Below, in pieces: positions 1 to 9,343 of a stretch of DNA of 64,000 bases (position 1 is the first letter of the stretch; each line of letters begins with the position of its first letter). This stretch comes from Improbicoccus devescovinae (GTDB lineage Bacteria; Bacillota; Clostridia; Oscillospirales; Acutalibacteraceae), in assembly GCA_036245095.1 (NCBI GenBank), contig BSWA01000001.1, forward strand, positions 372,001 through 436,000, read 5' to 3'. The notes below the pieces were generated by a model. It was given only the letters and a program-made list of their open reading frames with translations. It made no database searches and was not told the DNA's origin. The translations under genes and the position numbers were made by a program.

Positions 1-174
1 TCAGTTACTATATTAGCGCATTTATCAAAAGTAGACTGTGAAAAAGGTGATTTTGTTACAGCTGGCCAAATAGTGGGACAAGTAGGAAGTACTGGGCATT
101 CTACAGGCGCACATTTGCATTGGGAATTAAGAGATATCTTAGGCAGACCTCAGAATCCTCTAAGATATTTATGA
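1..174 (+). CDS. M23-family metallopeptidase, C-terminal end (partial)
   Basis: The window opens inside this gene; 57 codons remain before the stop. The visible residues form the end of a LytM/M23 endopeptidase domain, which cuts peptide cross-links of peptidoglycan outside the cell. What shows this is the run STGHSTGAHLHWEL: the HxH motif (HLH) supplies catalytic and zinc-binding histidines, preceded by the usual V-G-x-x-G turns (GQIVGQVGSTG). The first part of the protein, with any signal peptide and the first zinc ligands, lies upstream of the window, so the subfamily (for example a SpoIIQ-like or an ordinary cell-wall hydrolase) cannot be decided. Confidence 0.85.
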   Translation, partial: SVTILAHLSKVDCEKGDFVTAGQIVGQVGSTGHSTGAHLHWELRDILGRPQNPLRYL

Positions 175-236
175 AAATTTCTAAATTTTAGATTGATTTT
201 TGTGAATTTTTCACATAAAAAAAGGAATGAAAAAAC

Positions 237-1202
237 TTGAAATATAAAAAGCATATTAGTACAGTTGGATTATTTGGGTTATTCACATTAATTTTTTTAT
301 TTTTTTTTCATAGTAATATTGATTCAAATTCAACTGTTATTCCTGATAACTCGGATAAACTTCTGGTTCATATATTAGACGTTGGTTTGGGTGATTGCAT
401 TGTTGTCCAATGTTTTTCTAGTAAAATTGCACATAATTTATTAATTGATGCAGGAATTAAAGACACATCTTATAATATAATGTCATATTTCAAAAAAAAT
501 GCAATTACAAATTTTGAATTTATTTTTCTCACGCATTTTCATAGTGATCACTATGGCGGGATTTCTAAAATATTTCAGAATTTTCCATACAACAGATTTA
601 TTACTACATATTTAGCGAAAGAAAAGCTGATCAGAAAAAAAGATATTATGTTGCAATTACAAACCAAAAAAATCGAACCAGAGTTTATCGGGCCTGATGA
701 TATAAAACTTGGCAAAAATTATATGCTTGGGAATTGCCAAATATCTGTGTTAGGCCCGCCTGATTTTTTCTCTGGGGATGATTTCAATCAGACAAATAAT
801 AGCTCGCTGGTTTTGCAGCTGATTTATAAAAATACGAAATTTTTATTTACCGGCGATGCTTCTAAAAAATCTGAAGAATCTATGATCATGCTTTATGGTA
901 ATAGGCTTAAATCTGATTTTTTGAAAGTAGGCCATCATGGAAGTTTTACGTCGTCATCACAAGATTTCATATCAAAAGTGAGTCCAATTATTGCAGCAGT
1001 TTCAACAGGAAAAAAGCATCGAAGGGACGTTATTTTAGACAGATTAGACAAAAATAAAATCAACGTTGTTTCAACTTTTGATTCCGGTAATATAACTTTG
1101 AAATCAGATGGGACAATTTTAGAAATTATAACACCTGAAAATTATAAGCCAAAATATTTATATGCTAATCTTAAATTTGAAAACTTGGAAAATGCTGCAT
1201 AA
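237..1202 (+). CDS. Membrane-anchored metallo-beta-lactamase-fold hydrolase (ComEC C-terminal-like)
   Basis: 321 residues with a TTG start, placed behind an AAGGA site near 222. Residues 9-26 are a hydrophobic segment (signal anchor or signal peptide). The rest is a metallo-beta-lactamase fold of the ComEC/Rec2-like group: LDVGLGDCIVV opening strand, the metal motif THFHSDHYGG (HxHxDH) near residue 100, GDA near 206, and the late GHHGS motif near 232. Free-standing proteins of this group are common in Clostridia; they are predicted extracellular phosphodiesterases or nucleases with unproved substrates. ComEC's transmembrane channel is missing here, so this is not the DNA uptake pore itself. 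It converges with the phage packaging genes that follow. Confidence 0.82.
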   Translation: MKYKKHISTVGLFGLFTLIFLFFFHSNIDSNSTVIPDNSDKLLVHILDVGLGDCIVVQCFSSKIAHNLLIDAGIKDTSYNIMSYFKKNAITNFEFIFLTHFHSDHYGGISKIFQNFPYNRFITTYLAKEKLIRKKDIMLQLQTKKIEPEFIGPDDIKLGKNYMLGNCQISVLGPPDFFSGDDFNQTNNSSLVLQLIYKNTKFLFTGDASKKSEESMIMLYGNRLKSDFLKVGHHGSFTSSSQDFISKVSPIIAAVSTGKKHRRDVILDRLDKNKINVVSTFDSGNITLKSDGTILEIITPENYKPKYLYANLKFENLENAA

Positions 1203-1213
1203 TTTTAAACATA

Positions 1214-2569
1214 TTAACACGGTTCTCTTGGAAATGCAAGAGCAAAAAAGTCATCCCTGGGAATATCTATAATTGTTCGCACAAAATATCTGATATCATC
1301 CATAGCATGATCATTTTTTTTATTAGGCATTTCTTTTGGATTTTTTTCAGAGGCCTCCTTCCAGCTATAAAGCGAAAATTCACGCATAGAATTTGTGCAT
1401 GTTTTACAAATTTTTATCTTTCCGCTACGAAGTGCTGTAGATGTTAAATTTATTCCCGAAATTATGCTGTTATTTGCAGGAATTATTTTTATTTTTTGGG
1501 ATTTTTTAAATAAAATTATGAAACTTGAGGCGGATGGGTCAATTGTAATATATTTTATTCTATTTTTTATAAAATTTTGTGGAAAATTCTTAAAACAATT
1601 TTTTAAAATTTCCATAATATTCTCATAATGTTCCTGATCCGTACGAATTTCGCCTATAATTTTCGAGTCATAATAATATTCATCCAATCTGTACCAAGTA
1701 TTTTCAAAAAATCCCCAGATGCCGCATGACATCGGATTAATAATTCCGTAGTCGCAAGAGAGCGCAATTATACTAAAATTCACTTCAGGAACATTTACAA
1801 AAAAATTTTCGTTCATAAACGGATAAATCAGGCCTTTATTTTTAGACCAATTACCCAAAATAAATCGTTCATAAAAAGTTCCGGAGTAAAAATTATGATA
1901 TCTTTCTTTAATTTTGCTAGAAATATTAGGATTATCTTGCAATTCAAAATGAAAATACAAAAATTTTTTATTATTTTGTGTATTTTTAACATTAATTTTA
2001 TCATAATAATTATAAGAAAGACGAATTATTTCACGATAAAACCAATGCTGTGGCCCCTCAGGATTGCAATTAAACCATAATTTGGAGCCATCTACTGAAC
2101 ACCGGGCCATAGCTTGTTTTACAAAATTTTCTGGCATCAAGACAACTTCGTCGAACAAAATTCCTGAAAGTGTGATACCTTGAATTAACGAGGCTGAAGA
2201 TTCGTCTTTCCCTCCAAAAAGATAAAAAAAGTTTTGTTTAGCCCCGTGTTTTATTTTTATTAAATTTTGATTAAATTTTTCTTCATATTTAAACCCAAGA
2301 TTTTTCATGAAATTTAATACCGGAATAATTAAATTTCTTCGTAAAGATCGTATAGTTTTACCACAAAAAGCGAACGTTTGGTTATTAAATTTGTAAAAAC
2401 TCCACAAAATAAAAGAAATACTCATGCAAAAAGTTTTCCCACTTCGAATAGCGCCATCGCAAATAATCGCATCGTAATCTGAGTAAGAATTATTATTTAA
2501 CCACCATTTTAAAACATGAATTTGTTTATCTGAAAATTTAATATTTTTAATATTTTCTGATTTTAACAT
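1214..2569 (-). CDS. Phage terminase large subunit (PBSX/XtmB type)
   Basis: Last gene of a three-gene packaging cassette. The protein (about 450 aa) is the ATPase/nuclease motor that cuts and pumps phage DNA into the prohead. Walker A is GAIRSGKT near residue 45 of the protein, Walker B GILFDEV near residue 140; the second half has the nuclease-like features of the family, with SCDYGIINPMS followed by TIDPSA and a final DHAMDDIRYF that supplies late acidic residues. Length is normal for the family, so the gene looks intact. The start is uncertain: TTTGGAGATG serves as ribosome site and the ATG at 2569 is preferred over the TTG at 2587. No capsid, tail, lysis or integrase genes lie beside it. 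Confidence 0.88.
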   Translation of the reverse strand: MLKSENIKNIKFSDKQIHVLKWWLNNNSYSDYDAIICDGAIRSGKTFCMSISFILWSFYKFNNQTFAFCGKTIRSLRRNLIIPVLNFMKNLGFKYEEKFNQNLIKIKHGAKQNFFYLFGGKDESSASLIQGITLSGILFDEVVLMPENFVKQAMARCSVDGSKLWFNCNPEGPQHWFYREIIRLSYNYYDKINVKNTQNNKKFLYFHFELQDNPNISSKIKERYHNFYSGTFYERFILGNWSKNKGLIYPFMNENFFVNVPEVNFSIIALSCDYGIINPMSCGIWGFFENTWYRLDEYYYDSKIIGEIRTDQEHYENIMEILKNCFKNFPQNFIKNRIKYITIDPSASSFIILFKKSQKIKIIPANNSIISGINLTSTALRSGKIKICKTCTNSMREFSLYSWKEASEKNPKEMPNKKNDHAMDDIRYFVRTIIDIPRDDFFALAFPREPC

Positions 2570-2605
2570 TATTAAAAACATCTCCAAATTTGTAATTAAA
2601 ATTAC

Positions 2606-2899
2606 TTACTTAGAATTTTCTAACGACAAATAAAAATTTTCTAATAAATCATTCTGATCTTTAGCTGATTCACGCACAAGATTTTCCAATTTTTCGAGTG
2701 CACGTAATCTATCAAAAAATTTAATTTTCAACGAATTATCACGAGGCCGTTCGATTTCTGACACACAGAACAAATCCATTTGTTCAATTTCCACAAAATT
2801 AGGTTCAACGGTCCACATTAATTTTACAGCATCAGTAATTTTCCCAAAAGCTAGATGTTCATAGCCCTGATAAATTTTATTAATTTCGGTATTTTTCAC
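2606..2899 (-). CDS. Terminase small subunit-like protein (C-terminal type)
   Basis: A 97-residue protein between portal and terminase genes, 22 and 18 bases away from them, so translated as one operon. The stretch AFGKITDAVKLMW and especially IKFFDRLRALEKLENL resemble the C-terminal part of XtmA-type terminase small subunits, which recognise the packaging site and hand DNA to TerL. The usual N-terminal helix-turn-helix DNA-binding domain is not present, so DNA recognition may be lost or performed otherwise. The identification rests on short motifs plus position and is moderate. The order portal, TerS-like, TerL is not the common TerS-TerL-portal order. Confidence 0.6.
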   Translation of the reverse strand: MKNTEINKIYQGYEHLAFGKITDAVKLMWTVEPNFVEIEQMDLFCVSEIERPRDNSLKIKFFDRLRALEKLENLVRESAKDQNDLLENFYLSLENSK

Positions 2900-2921
2900 A
2901 TAAAAAACCTCTTTTAAAAAA

Positions 2922-4058
2922 TTATTTAATTTTAGAATTCAAAATTTCGGCTTGAGCAATTCTTAATTTATCTTTTACGCTAGTATAATCCCAAATTATT
3001 TTAATATTTTTCATACTACTTACATTTTTTGAATTTAAATAAATATTACAAATTTTTTTAATTATGGGGTTCAAAATTTGTCTATAAGAATTCAATTCAC
3101 TAGTTAAAATATCGGTTTGCTGCTCCGACATAGTCTCAGTAGTCGACCACGATAAACCCAGCAAAAACGGCGGAATACTCAGTTTACTTACAATTTGCTC
3201 CAAAAGTTGTCTTACAGGCACTTGACTATCTAGAATTTGATTATCGGCGCCAATAACCTTAATATTAATATCGCCCACAGCGATAAAATCGCTAGGAAAC
3301 GAGCTGCTCATAGCGCGGCTCCATTCTTGGGCAATTTGCGCAGCGCGGTCCTGAGTAAAACCGGTGCCAAAAGAATCTTGGGGCGGTTTATATGTGACGG
3401 CAAACCGCGTATTGCCAACGCGCTCCCAATTATTAGAAATACTTTGAAAAATATTCAACAAAATGCTACTCACATAGGGCAAGCCTTTCATAATCGAATT
3501 CCCATAAATTTGGCCAGGCTCAGGATTAAGAGTAGAAATTAAAATAAGTTCGGGATGCGTGACCGGAATAAATTTGCCTGATTTTTTAGTGCAAATCATC
3601 ACATCTATACATTTTGGGTTATTTATAAGATAAACGTCGCGTAAAGATGCATTATAAATACCAAAAATGCCATTTGTTTCTGGGTTTATAACAATCTCTC
3701 CAATAGCAGTTCCGTAAGTTAAAAGTTGATTCAAATACGAGAATATAAAATCATTAATTCCGCAGCCGAAAGAATTAATTTTTATATTAAACAAAAAATC
3801 ATTAATTTCTTTTTGCATAAATTTATTTGGTGTTTCTACACTAAAACTTCCTACAAGTCTAATAATTTTAGTTATAGCTGCATCAATAATCGGGACAGCA
3901 TCCTTCAAAAACGAATATAAATTAATTTCATTTTCGGACAAAAAATTATTTTTGCCTCTTTTTGGACAAAAATCTAAAATTTTTCCAAACGGATGCCCTT
4001 TATGATTCTGAGTTGCAGTTTGCACAAGAATTTTTCCTTTGTTTTTGAACGAACTCAT
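2922..4058 (-). CDS. Phage portal protein
   Basis: 378 residues, ATG behind GGAGAGATG. Portal proteins form the ring at the phage head vertex through which DNA enters and leaves. Sequence features: an early helical region, then a core with TYGTAIGEIVINPETNGIFGI and a long SIMKGLPYVSSILLNIF helix; WERVGNTRFAVTYKPP; and a late segment LSIPPFLLGLSWSTTETMSEQQTDI, which matches the typical portal region with conserved PP-x-L-G and helix. It is somewhat shorter than common siphophage portals (400-500 aa). It is first in the cassette with the TerS-like and TerL genes. About 210 bp upstream lies the 3' end of tRNA-Val, a typical phage attachment position, so I infer a remnant or domesticated prophage part. 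Confidence 0.85.
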   Translation of the reverse strand: MSSFKNKGKILVQTATQNHKGHPFGKILDFCPKRGKNNFLSENEINLYSFLKDAVPIIDAAITKIIRLVGSFSVETPNKFMQKEINDFLFNIKINSFGCGINDFIFSYLNQLLTYGTAIGEIVINPETNGIFGIYNASLRDVYLINNPKCIDVMICTKKSGKFIPVTHPELILISTLNPEPGQIYGNSIMKGLPYVSSILLNIFQSISNNWERVGNTRFAVTYKPPQDSFGTGFTQDRAAQIAQEWSRAMSSSFPSDFIAVGDINIKVIGADNQILDSQVPVRQLLEQIVSKLSIPPFLLGLSWSTTETMSEQQTDILTSELNSYRQILNPIIKKICNIYLNSKNVSSMKNIKIIWDYTSVKDKLRIAQAEILNSKIK

Positions 4059-4272
4059 AATACATCTCTCCGATTTAATAAAATAAAAACAAAATTATTA
4101 TAATTAATAACCTGTTCTAATATTTATTATGTGCGCATTCTTTATTAAAGTCAATGTTTTTTATATTAAAATTTAATTATATTTGTGTTAAAAATAACAA
4201 TTTAAAACTTATGGTCACAAAAATAATTTTGATTTTTGTTAAAAATCAATATTTTATATTTATTTTTTATTT

Positions 4273-4348
4273 TGGTGGACGTTAACGGACTTGAACCGCT
4301 GACCCTTCGCACGTCAAGCGAATGCTCTACCAGCTGAGCTAAACGTCC
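4273..4348 (-). tRNA. tRNA-Val (anticodon GAC), CCA encoded
   Basis: On the minus strand, a full cloverleaf of 76 nt: acceptor GGACGTT pairs with AACGTCC, discriminator A, then encoded CCA at 4273-4275. The D-arm AGCTC...GAGC, anticodon stem TTCGC/GCGAA with loop TTGACGT (anticodon GAC, valine), and T-arm with GGTTCAAGTCC are all present. Its 3' end points at the phage packaging cassette. Confidence 0.95.
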
Positions 4349-4441
4349 AATTTCTGACGCATATTTTTTATTATATAATCAAATAATTTATTTTCAATTA
4401 AATACATATTAAAATTATATTAAATTTAAATTAAAAAAATT

Positions 4442-6475
4442 TCAAATACTAATGCTGACCGCGGTAATATCATCTTCTTTGCAATCAGAACGCTTAATAG
4501 CCTCGCTTATTATATTATTAACAAGTTTGTCGCTATTATCAGAGGCATATAATTTCAACATATTTTTAACCCAATCGTCTCCAGAATTTATTGCGCCATC
4601 GGTAAACATAAGAACCGAGTCGCCAAATTCCAGATTTATTCGTGTTTCATGGGATTTAATATCATTTAAAATTCCAATTGGCAAACTGGGCGAATTTATA
4701 TCAAAAATTTTATTTTTTTTGCGAATAAAAGTAGGGCTAGCCCCAGCTTTTAATATTATAGCATTTCCTGTAAATAAATCAATAGAAATATAATCAAATG
4801 TCGCCGAAGTTTCCCTATTAGATTTAATTTTCAAAGCATAATTAGCAATTTCCAATGCATTCACCGGATTAATGCCAGATTTAATAAGACGACTCATAAT
4901 TTGATTTGTAATCTCGCCATCAAGATGAGCAAAATCGCCAGTGCCCATGCCATCACTAAGCATAGCGTAAAAATTGCCTAAACCATCCAAAAAATGAACA
5001 CAGCTATCGCCACAATTTTGTTCGCCAGAACTGCAATGCTGATTTACAAATATATTAGGCGTAAATATAGGCTTCTCGTGCATTCTAAGCAGGATTTTAT
5101 TGCCGAAATTTAAAAATTCCGGTTTAGAAAACGTTTTGCCACAAACGAAAGAAACCTCGTCTGAAATTTTAGTTATAATATTTGGATTGCGTAACATGTC
5201 TTTGCTAATAGTAATTTGAACAAGAGTTTTTTTAATCGAGTTATACCTGCATGAAATCTCTGTGGTTTCGTTTATTATTTTTTTAATATTTCGTCTTAAT
5301 TTTGAGGTCATTTGTTCATCAAACAAATTTTCATCTTCTATTTTATAACAAAGATCGCTACAAATATAACTTAAATTATTAAGATGACTGCTGAATAAAT
5401 CTTTGGAATTATTTTGTTTAATATTCATAAAATTAATATAAATTTTTTTAATTAATTTATCAACTTGAATAAAACTTTGTGATAATATACTGAAATTTTG
5501 AATCATAAAAGATCTCATCGAGCTTTGGGGAATATTTAAATTTTTATTAATAATTTTCTTGAATTTAATTATAATTTTATTAGGAATCAACAAAAATATT
5601 AACGAAGAAATAAAATATTCATAAAAAAATAACAAATTTATTTTCTGATTAAACTGCAAATGAATAATCAAACTAGAAATTATATATATAAAACAAATTG
5701 CAATTTTCCCTAAATACGAAACAGACCCTGCAATTAAGCCAACTATTGGATACATGCATATTACAACAGGATCCATGCAATTACTATTTGAATTCGCTAT
5801 ACAACTGATTATACTATGTAGGCATCCTGCCAGATTACCCAAATAGCTTCCGCCAACGAATGCACATAACATCACAAGGCTATTAATTATACATTTAAAT
5901 ATTGGAATTTCAAGAATTTTTATTTTCAAAAACGGTATATATATAATCCCTAGTATACAAACTAGACAAATTAATTGCGATTTTTTGTTGCTTTTCACCT
6001 TAAAATCAAACAAGCAATTATAACCTGCCTGTAATATGCATGCTACAAATGCAGCAATTACGGACTCTAAGCTGCAAATGCTGAAATTTTCAAAATTCAA
6101 GCCTAGAGCTAAATTCAGAGACATTCCTGTTAAAAAACAAGGAATCAAAGTTATAAAAAATATTATCACATATTTTTTTATTTTTTTGGAATCCGAAAAT
6201 GCCCAACGTGCTGCAAAAATCGAGATCGCAGCTGTTATGTATCTCACGCTTTTTCCAGAACCAAAAACACAAAAATAGCCAGCAACTGATCCTAAGAGGG
6301 AAAAAAATGAGACATAACCATTGCTTAATGCTATTAAACTTAATCCCAATGGATAACAATTCATGAACAAGCTTATGTTCGATAAAATTAAACTTAGCGC
6401 AAATATTATAACATATTTCACAATTTTTTGTGATAAAAATTTTAAATTTTGTATGTTTTCCACCTTTCCTGACAT
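4442..6475 (-). CDS. spoIIE: Stage II sporulation protein E (SpoIIE phosphatase)
   Basis: 677 residues. SpoIIE sits at the asymmetric division septum and dephosphorylates the anti-anti-sigma factor SpoIIAA, which activates sigma-F in the forespore. Residues 1 to about 305 contain many hydrophobic membrane segments; the centre (about 310-450) is the FtsZ-interacting/dimerisation region; the C-terminal 230 residues are a PP2C-type phosphatase with the metal motif DGMGTGDFAHLDGEI, FDYISIDLFTGNAIILKAG, LMFTDGAIN and the final EDDITAVSI. The metal-binding aspartates are present, so it should be active. The length is somewhat less than the roughly 800 aa of Bacillus. The ATG at 6475 has no good ribosome site, so the start is not certain. 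tRNA-Val lies downstream on the same strand. Confidence 0.93.
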   Translation of the reverse strand: MSGKVENIQNLKFLSQKIVKYVIIFALSLILSNISLFMNCYPLGLSLIALSNGYVSFFSLLGSVAGYFCVFGSGKSVRYITAAISIFAARWAFSDSKKIKKYVIIFFITLIPCFLTGMSLNLALGLNFENFSICSLESVIAAFVACILQAGYNCLFDFKVKSNKKSQLICLVCILGIIYIPFLKIKILEIPIFKCIINSLVMLCAFVGGSYLGNLAGCLHSIISCIANSNSNCMDPVVICMYPIVGLIAGSVSYLGKIAICFIYIISSLIIHLQFNQKINLLFFYEYFISSLIFLLIPNKIIIKFKKIINKNLNIPQSSMRSFMIQNFSILSQSFIQVDKLIKKIYINFMNIKQNNSKDLFSSHLNNLSYICSDLCYKIEDENLFDEQMTSKLRRNIKKIINETTEISCRYNSIKKTLVQITISKDMLRNPNIITKISDEVSFVCGKTFSKPEFLNFGNKILLRMHEKPIFTPNIFVNQHCSSGEQNCGDSCVHFLDGLGNFYAMLSDGMGTGDFAHLDGEITNQIMSRLIKSGINPVNALEIANYALKIKSNRETSATFDYISIDLFTGNAIILKAGASPTFIRKKNKIFDINSPSLPIGILNDIKSHETRINLEFGDSVLMFTDGAINSGDDWVKNMLKLYASDNSDKLVNNIISEAIKRSDCKEDDITAVSISI

Positions 6476-6540
6476 ATTAAAATGTATTTATGTCTTGAGT
6501 TTTATTATTTCAAAAAATTTATAAAAATCAACTATTTCTC

Positions 6541-7590
6541 CTAAGAAATATGTGTACCTGGATAAAAATGCTCTAGAATTTCTTTATAATTATAGCCCTG
6601 TTTGGCATACCAATTAGCGCCATATTGGCTCATCCCGACGCCATGTCCGAACCCGCGCGTTGTGAAAATGAATTTATTTTCTTTGAATTCTATATCAAAC
6701 GAAGAAGATCTCAGGCCAAATATTTCTCTGACTTGTTTTCCGCTAAGTTCGGTACCTAAAATTTTCACTTTTGTGACATAATCACTAGGCGATTTAGCTA
6801 AAATTTCAATCCAAGTTTCGGGTTTTTTAGTAATATTAACGGTGAATATTTTGTCTTTTTGATTATATTCATTGATTTTTTCTTCAAATTCTGAGACCTG
6901 AAATTCTCTAACATTTAAATATTTTGGCTCGAGTTTATCGCCAGGGCAGGGCACACTTATAAGATATGGTAACTCTTCTTGATTTTTTGAAAAATAATCT
7001 GAAATATTATTTGTCATCCCGCATGACATTGACGAAAACATAGCATAAATCGGCTTTTCTTGCGTGTCTTTAATTGTCAAGCCCAAAACAGACTTAACTG
7101 CCCGCTGAATTCTACGGAAATTTGGCTCGAATTTTTCGCCCCAACGCTCGCGCATTTTATTTTCATCAGTACATTCCACGTGGTTTTGGTATTTTAAAAT
7201 ATATTTTATAGGTTCATCAGGGTTTGTGGCCTCCCGCGATTCCTGGTCCAATGTGTAACACACATATGTGTATGCCGCAATTGCTTGCGCTTTTAATGCT
7301 TCAATTTCGAAATTCGCAGGCATTTCAGCCGCGACAATCCTAGTTAAAAGGTCTTTTATTGTGGGCGGTTCTATCGGGTTTCCATCATAAATGAACTCTA
7401 TTTTTTGGCCTGTTGTCGGCACCGACGTGAATATCTCGTCGCGTATGTTTTTTCTACGCGTTGCTACACTGAAAATCGATAAAGCGGGGATGAATGCTAT
7501 TAATATTAATAATATTATTACGGTTTTTACTCGTGATTTTAGGGGGAACATAAATGAGTCGGGCTTGACATTGGAACATACAGCATCCAA
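6541..7590 (-). CDS. spoIID: Stage II sporulation protein D (SpoIID)
   Basis: 349 residues; TTG start behind AGGAGG. SpoIID is a membrane-bound lytic transglycosylase that, with SpoIIM and SpoIIP, degrades septal peptidoglycan during engulfment of the forespore. Residues 20-42 are a transmembrane anchor. The SpoIID/LytB domain follows, with the family signatures AEMPANFEIEALKAQAIAAYTYV, the cysteine-containing SSMSCGMTNNISDYF, and the closing FGHGVGMSQYGANWYAKQGY and HFYPGT. The catalytic glutamate lies in the AAEMP segment. SpoIIM and SpoIIP are not in this window. It follows 65 bp upstream of spoIIE on the same strand. Confidence 0.93.
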   Translation of the reverse strand: MDAVCSNVKPDSFMFPLKSRVKTVIILLILIAFIPALSIFSVATRRKNIRDEIFTSVPTTGQKIEFIYDGNPIEPPTIKDLLTRIVAAEMPANFEIEALKAQAIAAYTYVCYTLDQESREATNPDEPIKYILKYQNHVECTDENKMRERWGEKFEPNFRRIQRAVKSVLGLTIKDTQEKPIYAMFSSMSCGMTNNISDYFSKNQEELPYLISVPCPGDKLEPKYLNVREFQVSEFEEKINEYNQKDKIFTVNITKKPETWIEILAKSPSDYVTKVKILGTELSGKQVREIFGLRSSSFDIEFKENKFIFTTRGFGHGVGMSQYGANWYAKQGYNYKEILEHFYPGTHIS

Positions 7591-7917
7591 TTGAATTTCG
7601 ACCTCCTGTGTTTTGGTTAAATATACACCACGCGTATACTCGATAAGTAAAATTGGCGTTCCGAACGCGAACGCAAATATATTCTAGATTTATATTTTAT
7701 GATAATATATATTTTTTTTCAGAATACTATTAAATTATAATTAAATTTTTATTAAATTTTTATTAAAAATTATTATTTTAATCAAAAAACAAAATTAATG
7801 CTTGATTTTTTTTTTGTAAATATTATTATACACAATAATCGTTTTTAAGTGTGATCTGTAAATCTTGATATTTGATATTTACTCGAATTTTTGGAATTTA
7901 TTGAGGTGATTTTTTGA
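7591..7917. other. Intergenic region between divergent genes
   Basis: This 327-bp gap separates spoIID (leftward) and a membrane protein gene (rightward). It holds the AGGAGG ribosome site of spoIID near 7604, a small GC-rich palindrome (GCGTTC-CGAACGC, about 7653-7672), and a very AT-rich stretch. A sporulation sigma factor promoter for spoIID is expected here but I could not fix one with confidence. Confidence 0.5.
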
Positions 7918-8718
7918 ATGAAATGGGCTACAATTTATAGAATTACGGTTGTTTTTTTGGTTATTTTTACCATAATAAGATTCGTGTTCCCCGCTCCTAA
8001 TGATAGCTTTGGGAGCCCAACATGGGCAATAATATTATTTTTGGCAAGTGCGCTAGCGATTTTCGGTTGTTGCCTAAAAATAGGCACTAACGGCTTGAAA
8101 GTGTTCGAAGAAATCAAACCAAATGTGATTTTATTTGGCTTATGCATTGCTATTGCCATCGGATTTTGTTGGTGCGGAGTTTCATTCTGGCGTGATCTTG
8201 TTGCTAAATCAGTTTCTAAAGATCTTGAAAAGCAATATATGTTCATGATACCTGCCGCGATTTTGGCTGTTTTGACGTTTATTATATCCGGATTTTCGCA
8301 TTTGACCGGAGAAAATAAATTTAAAAAAGCTCAATTCTTGGTGTTCGGCCCGGTCATATATTTTGTGATTTCTATTGTAATTTTTTTAGCACTTTCAGTC
8401 AATCCTGATGCATATTTGATCATATCGCAAGGCTCTTTGGCGTTATTTTTTGTGTATTATTCACAAATTTTTGTTACATGCGTCAAAAAAGTTAACATAA
8501 TAAGAAGATTATTATTTTTTGCTGTGATTTCATTTGTGAGCACCGTAGCAGGCCGATTAGTGCTAGTATTCCGGGGCGACACTACTGGCGCAGGCGTAAA
8601 TTTGGCATCAAATTTTACGTATATTCTTGTAGGAATATATGCAATTTTGTTTGTGGTAATGTTGTCAAATGGAGACGGCCTTAAACGAGATTTTAAGTTG
8701 GAAATAACCAAAAAATGA
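7918..8718 (+). CDS. Multi-pass membrane protein of unknown function
   Basis: 266 residues, ATG behind GAGGTGAT. Seven or eight hydrophobic segments cover nearly all of the chain (for example residues 7-24, 35-54, 70-92, 110-130, 141-162, 168-186, 198-216 and 232-252); only short charged loops remain. I see no enzymatic motif and do not recognise a family. Its stop codon overlaps the start of nth (ATGA), so the two are translationally coupled; this tells about expression rather than function. Confidence 0.75.
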   Translation: MKWATIYRITVVFLVIFTIIRFVFPAPNDSFGSPTWAIILFLASALAIFGCCLKIGTNGLKVFEEIKPNVILFGLCIAIAIGFCWCGVSFWRDLVAKSVSKDLEKQYMFMIPAAILAVLTFIISGFSHLTGENKFKKAQFLVFGPVIYFVISIVIFLALSVNPDAYLIISQGSLALFFVYYSQIFVTCVKKVNIIRRLLFFAVISFVSTVAGRLVLVFRGDTTGAGVNLASNFTYILVGIYAILFVVMLSNGDGLKRDFKLEITKK

Positions 8719-9335
8719 TACTTGAATATAGCGATTTGTTCCAAATTTTGAAACTTGAATATCCTAATGCTAGATGTACTTTGAATTTTAATGATGATTT
8801 CGAATTGTTGATTTTAGCTAGACTTTCAGCTCAATGTAATGATAAAATTGTGAATTCTGTCAAAATTCGGTTATTCGAAACTTTTCCTGATTTTAAAAGC
8901 TTTGCTGAGTCTAGTTTGACTAAAATCGAGAATTTAATAAAACCGTGCGGTTTGCACAAAACAAAAGCTAAAAATATAAAAAATATGTGTAATGTTATTA
9001 TAAATAAATTTAATTCTAAGATCCCAGATGACATCGAAAATTTGATGTCGCTTCCTGGAATAGGTCGCAAAACAGCTAATTTGTTGCTAGTTGAAATTTT
9101 TGGGATTCCTAAAATAATAGTTGATACTCATGTTGCGAGAGTTTCTAGACGTTTAGGGTTGCATTCTCAAAAAAATGTGAATATAATTGAAAGTGTTCTG
9201 TGTAATAAATTTCCAAAATGCCAATGGAGCCAGTTGTCTCACATGTTATTGGCGCATGGAAAAAACGTCTGCAAAGCTAGAAAATGCTTGTGTGAATTTT
9301 GTGTTTTGGCCGAAAAATGTCCTAAAAATTTTTGA
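8715..9335 (+). CDS. nth: Endonuclease III (DNA glycosylase/AP lyase)
   Basis: 206 residues. Nth removes oxidised pyrimidines from DNA and nicks the abasic site in base excision repair. The helix-hairpin-helix is LPGIGRKTANLLLVEIFG (residues about 115-132), with catalytic Lys in the GxGRKTA segment and the catalytic Asp in VDTHVARVSRRLGL. The C-terminal cysteines CKARKCLCEFCVLAEKC give the four ligands of the 4Fe-4S cluster. Length is normal. The ATG overlaps the stop of the upstream membrane protein gene and the next gene (penicillin-binding protein) starts 8 bp downstream, so the three probably form an operon. Confidence 0.95.
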   Translation: MILEYSDLFQILKLEYPNARCTLNFNDDFELLILARLSAQCNDKIVNSVKIRLFETFPDFKSFAESSLTKIENLIKPCGLHKTKAKNIKNMCNVIINKFNSKIPDDIENLMSLPGIGRKTANLLLVEIFGIPKIIVDTHVARVSRRLGLHSQKNVNIIESVLCNKFPKCQWSQLSHMLLAHGKNVCKARKCLCEFCVLAEKCPKNF

Positions 9336-9343
9336 GGTTTTAA

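Noticed and set aside
4452..4793. Plus-strand frame opposite the end of spoIIE
   Set aside because: The minus strand carries the PP2C motifs; the opposite frame has no ribosome site or recognisable domain.
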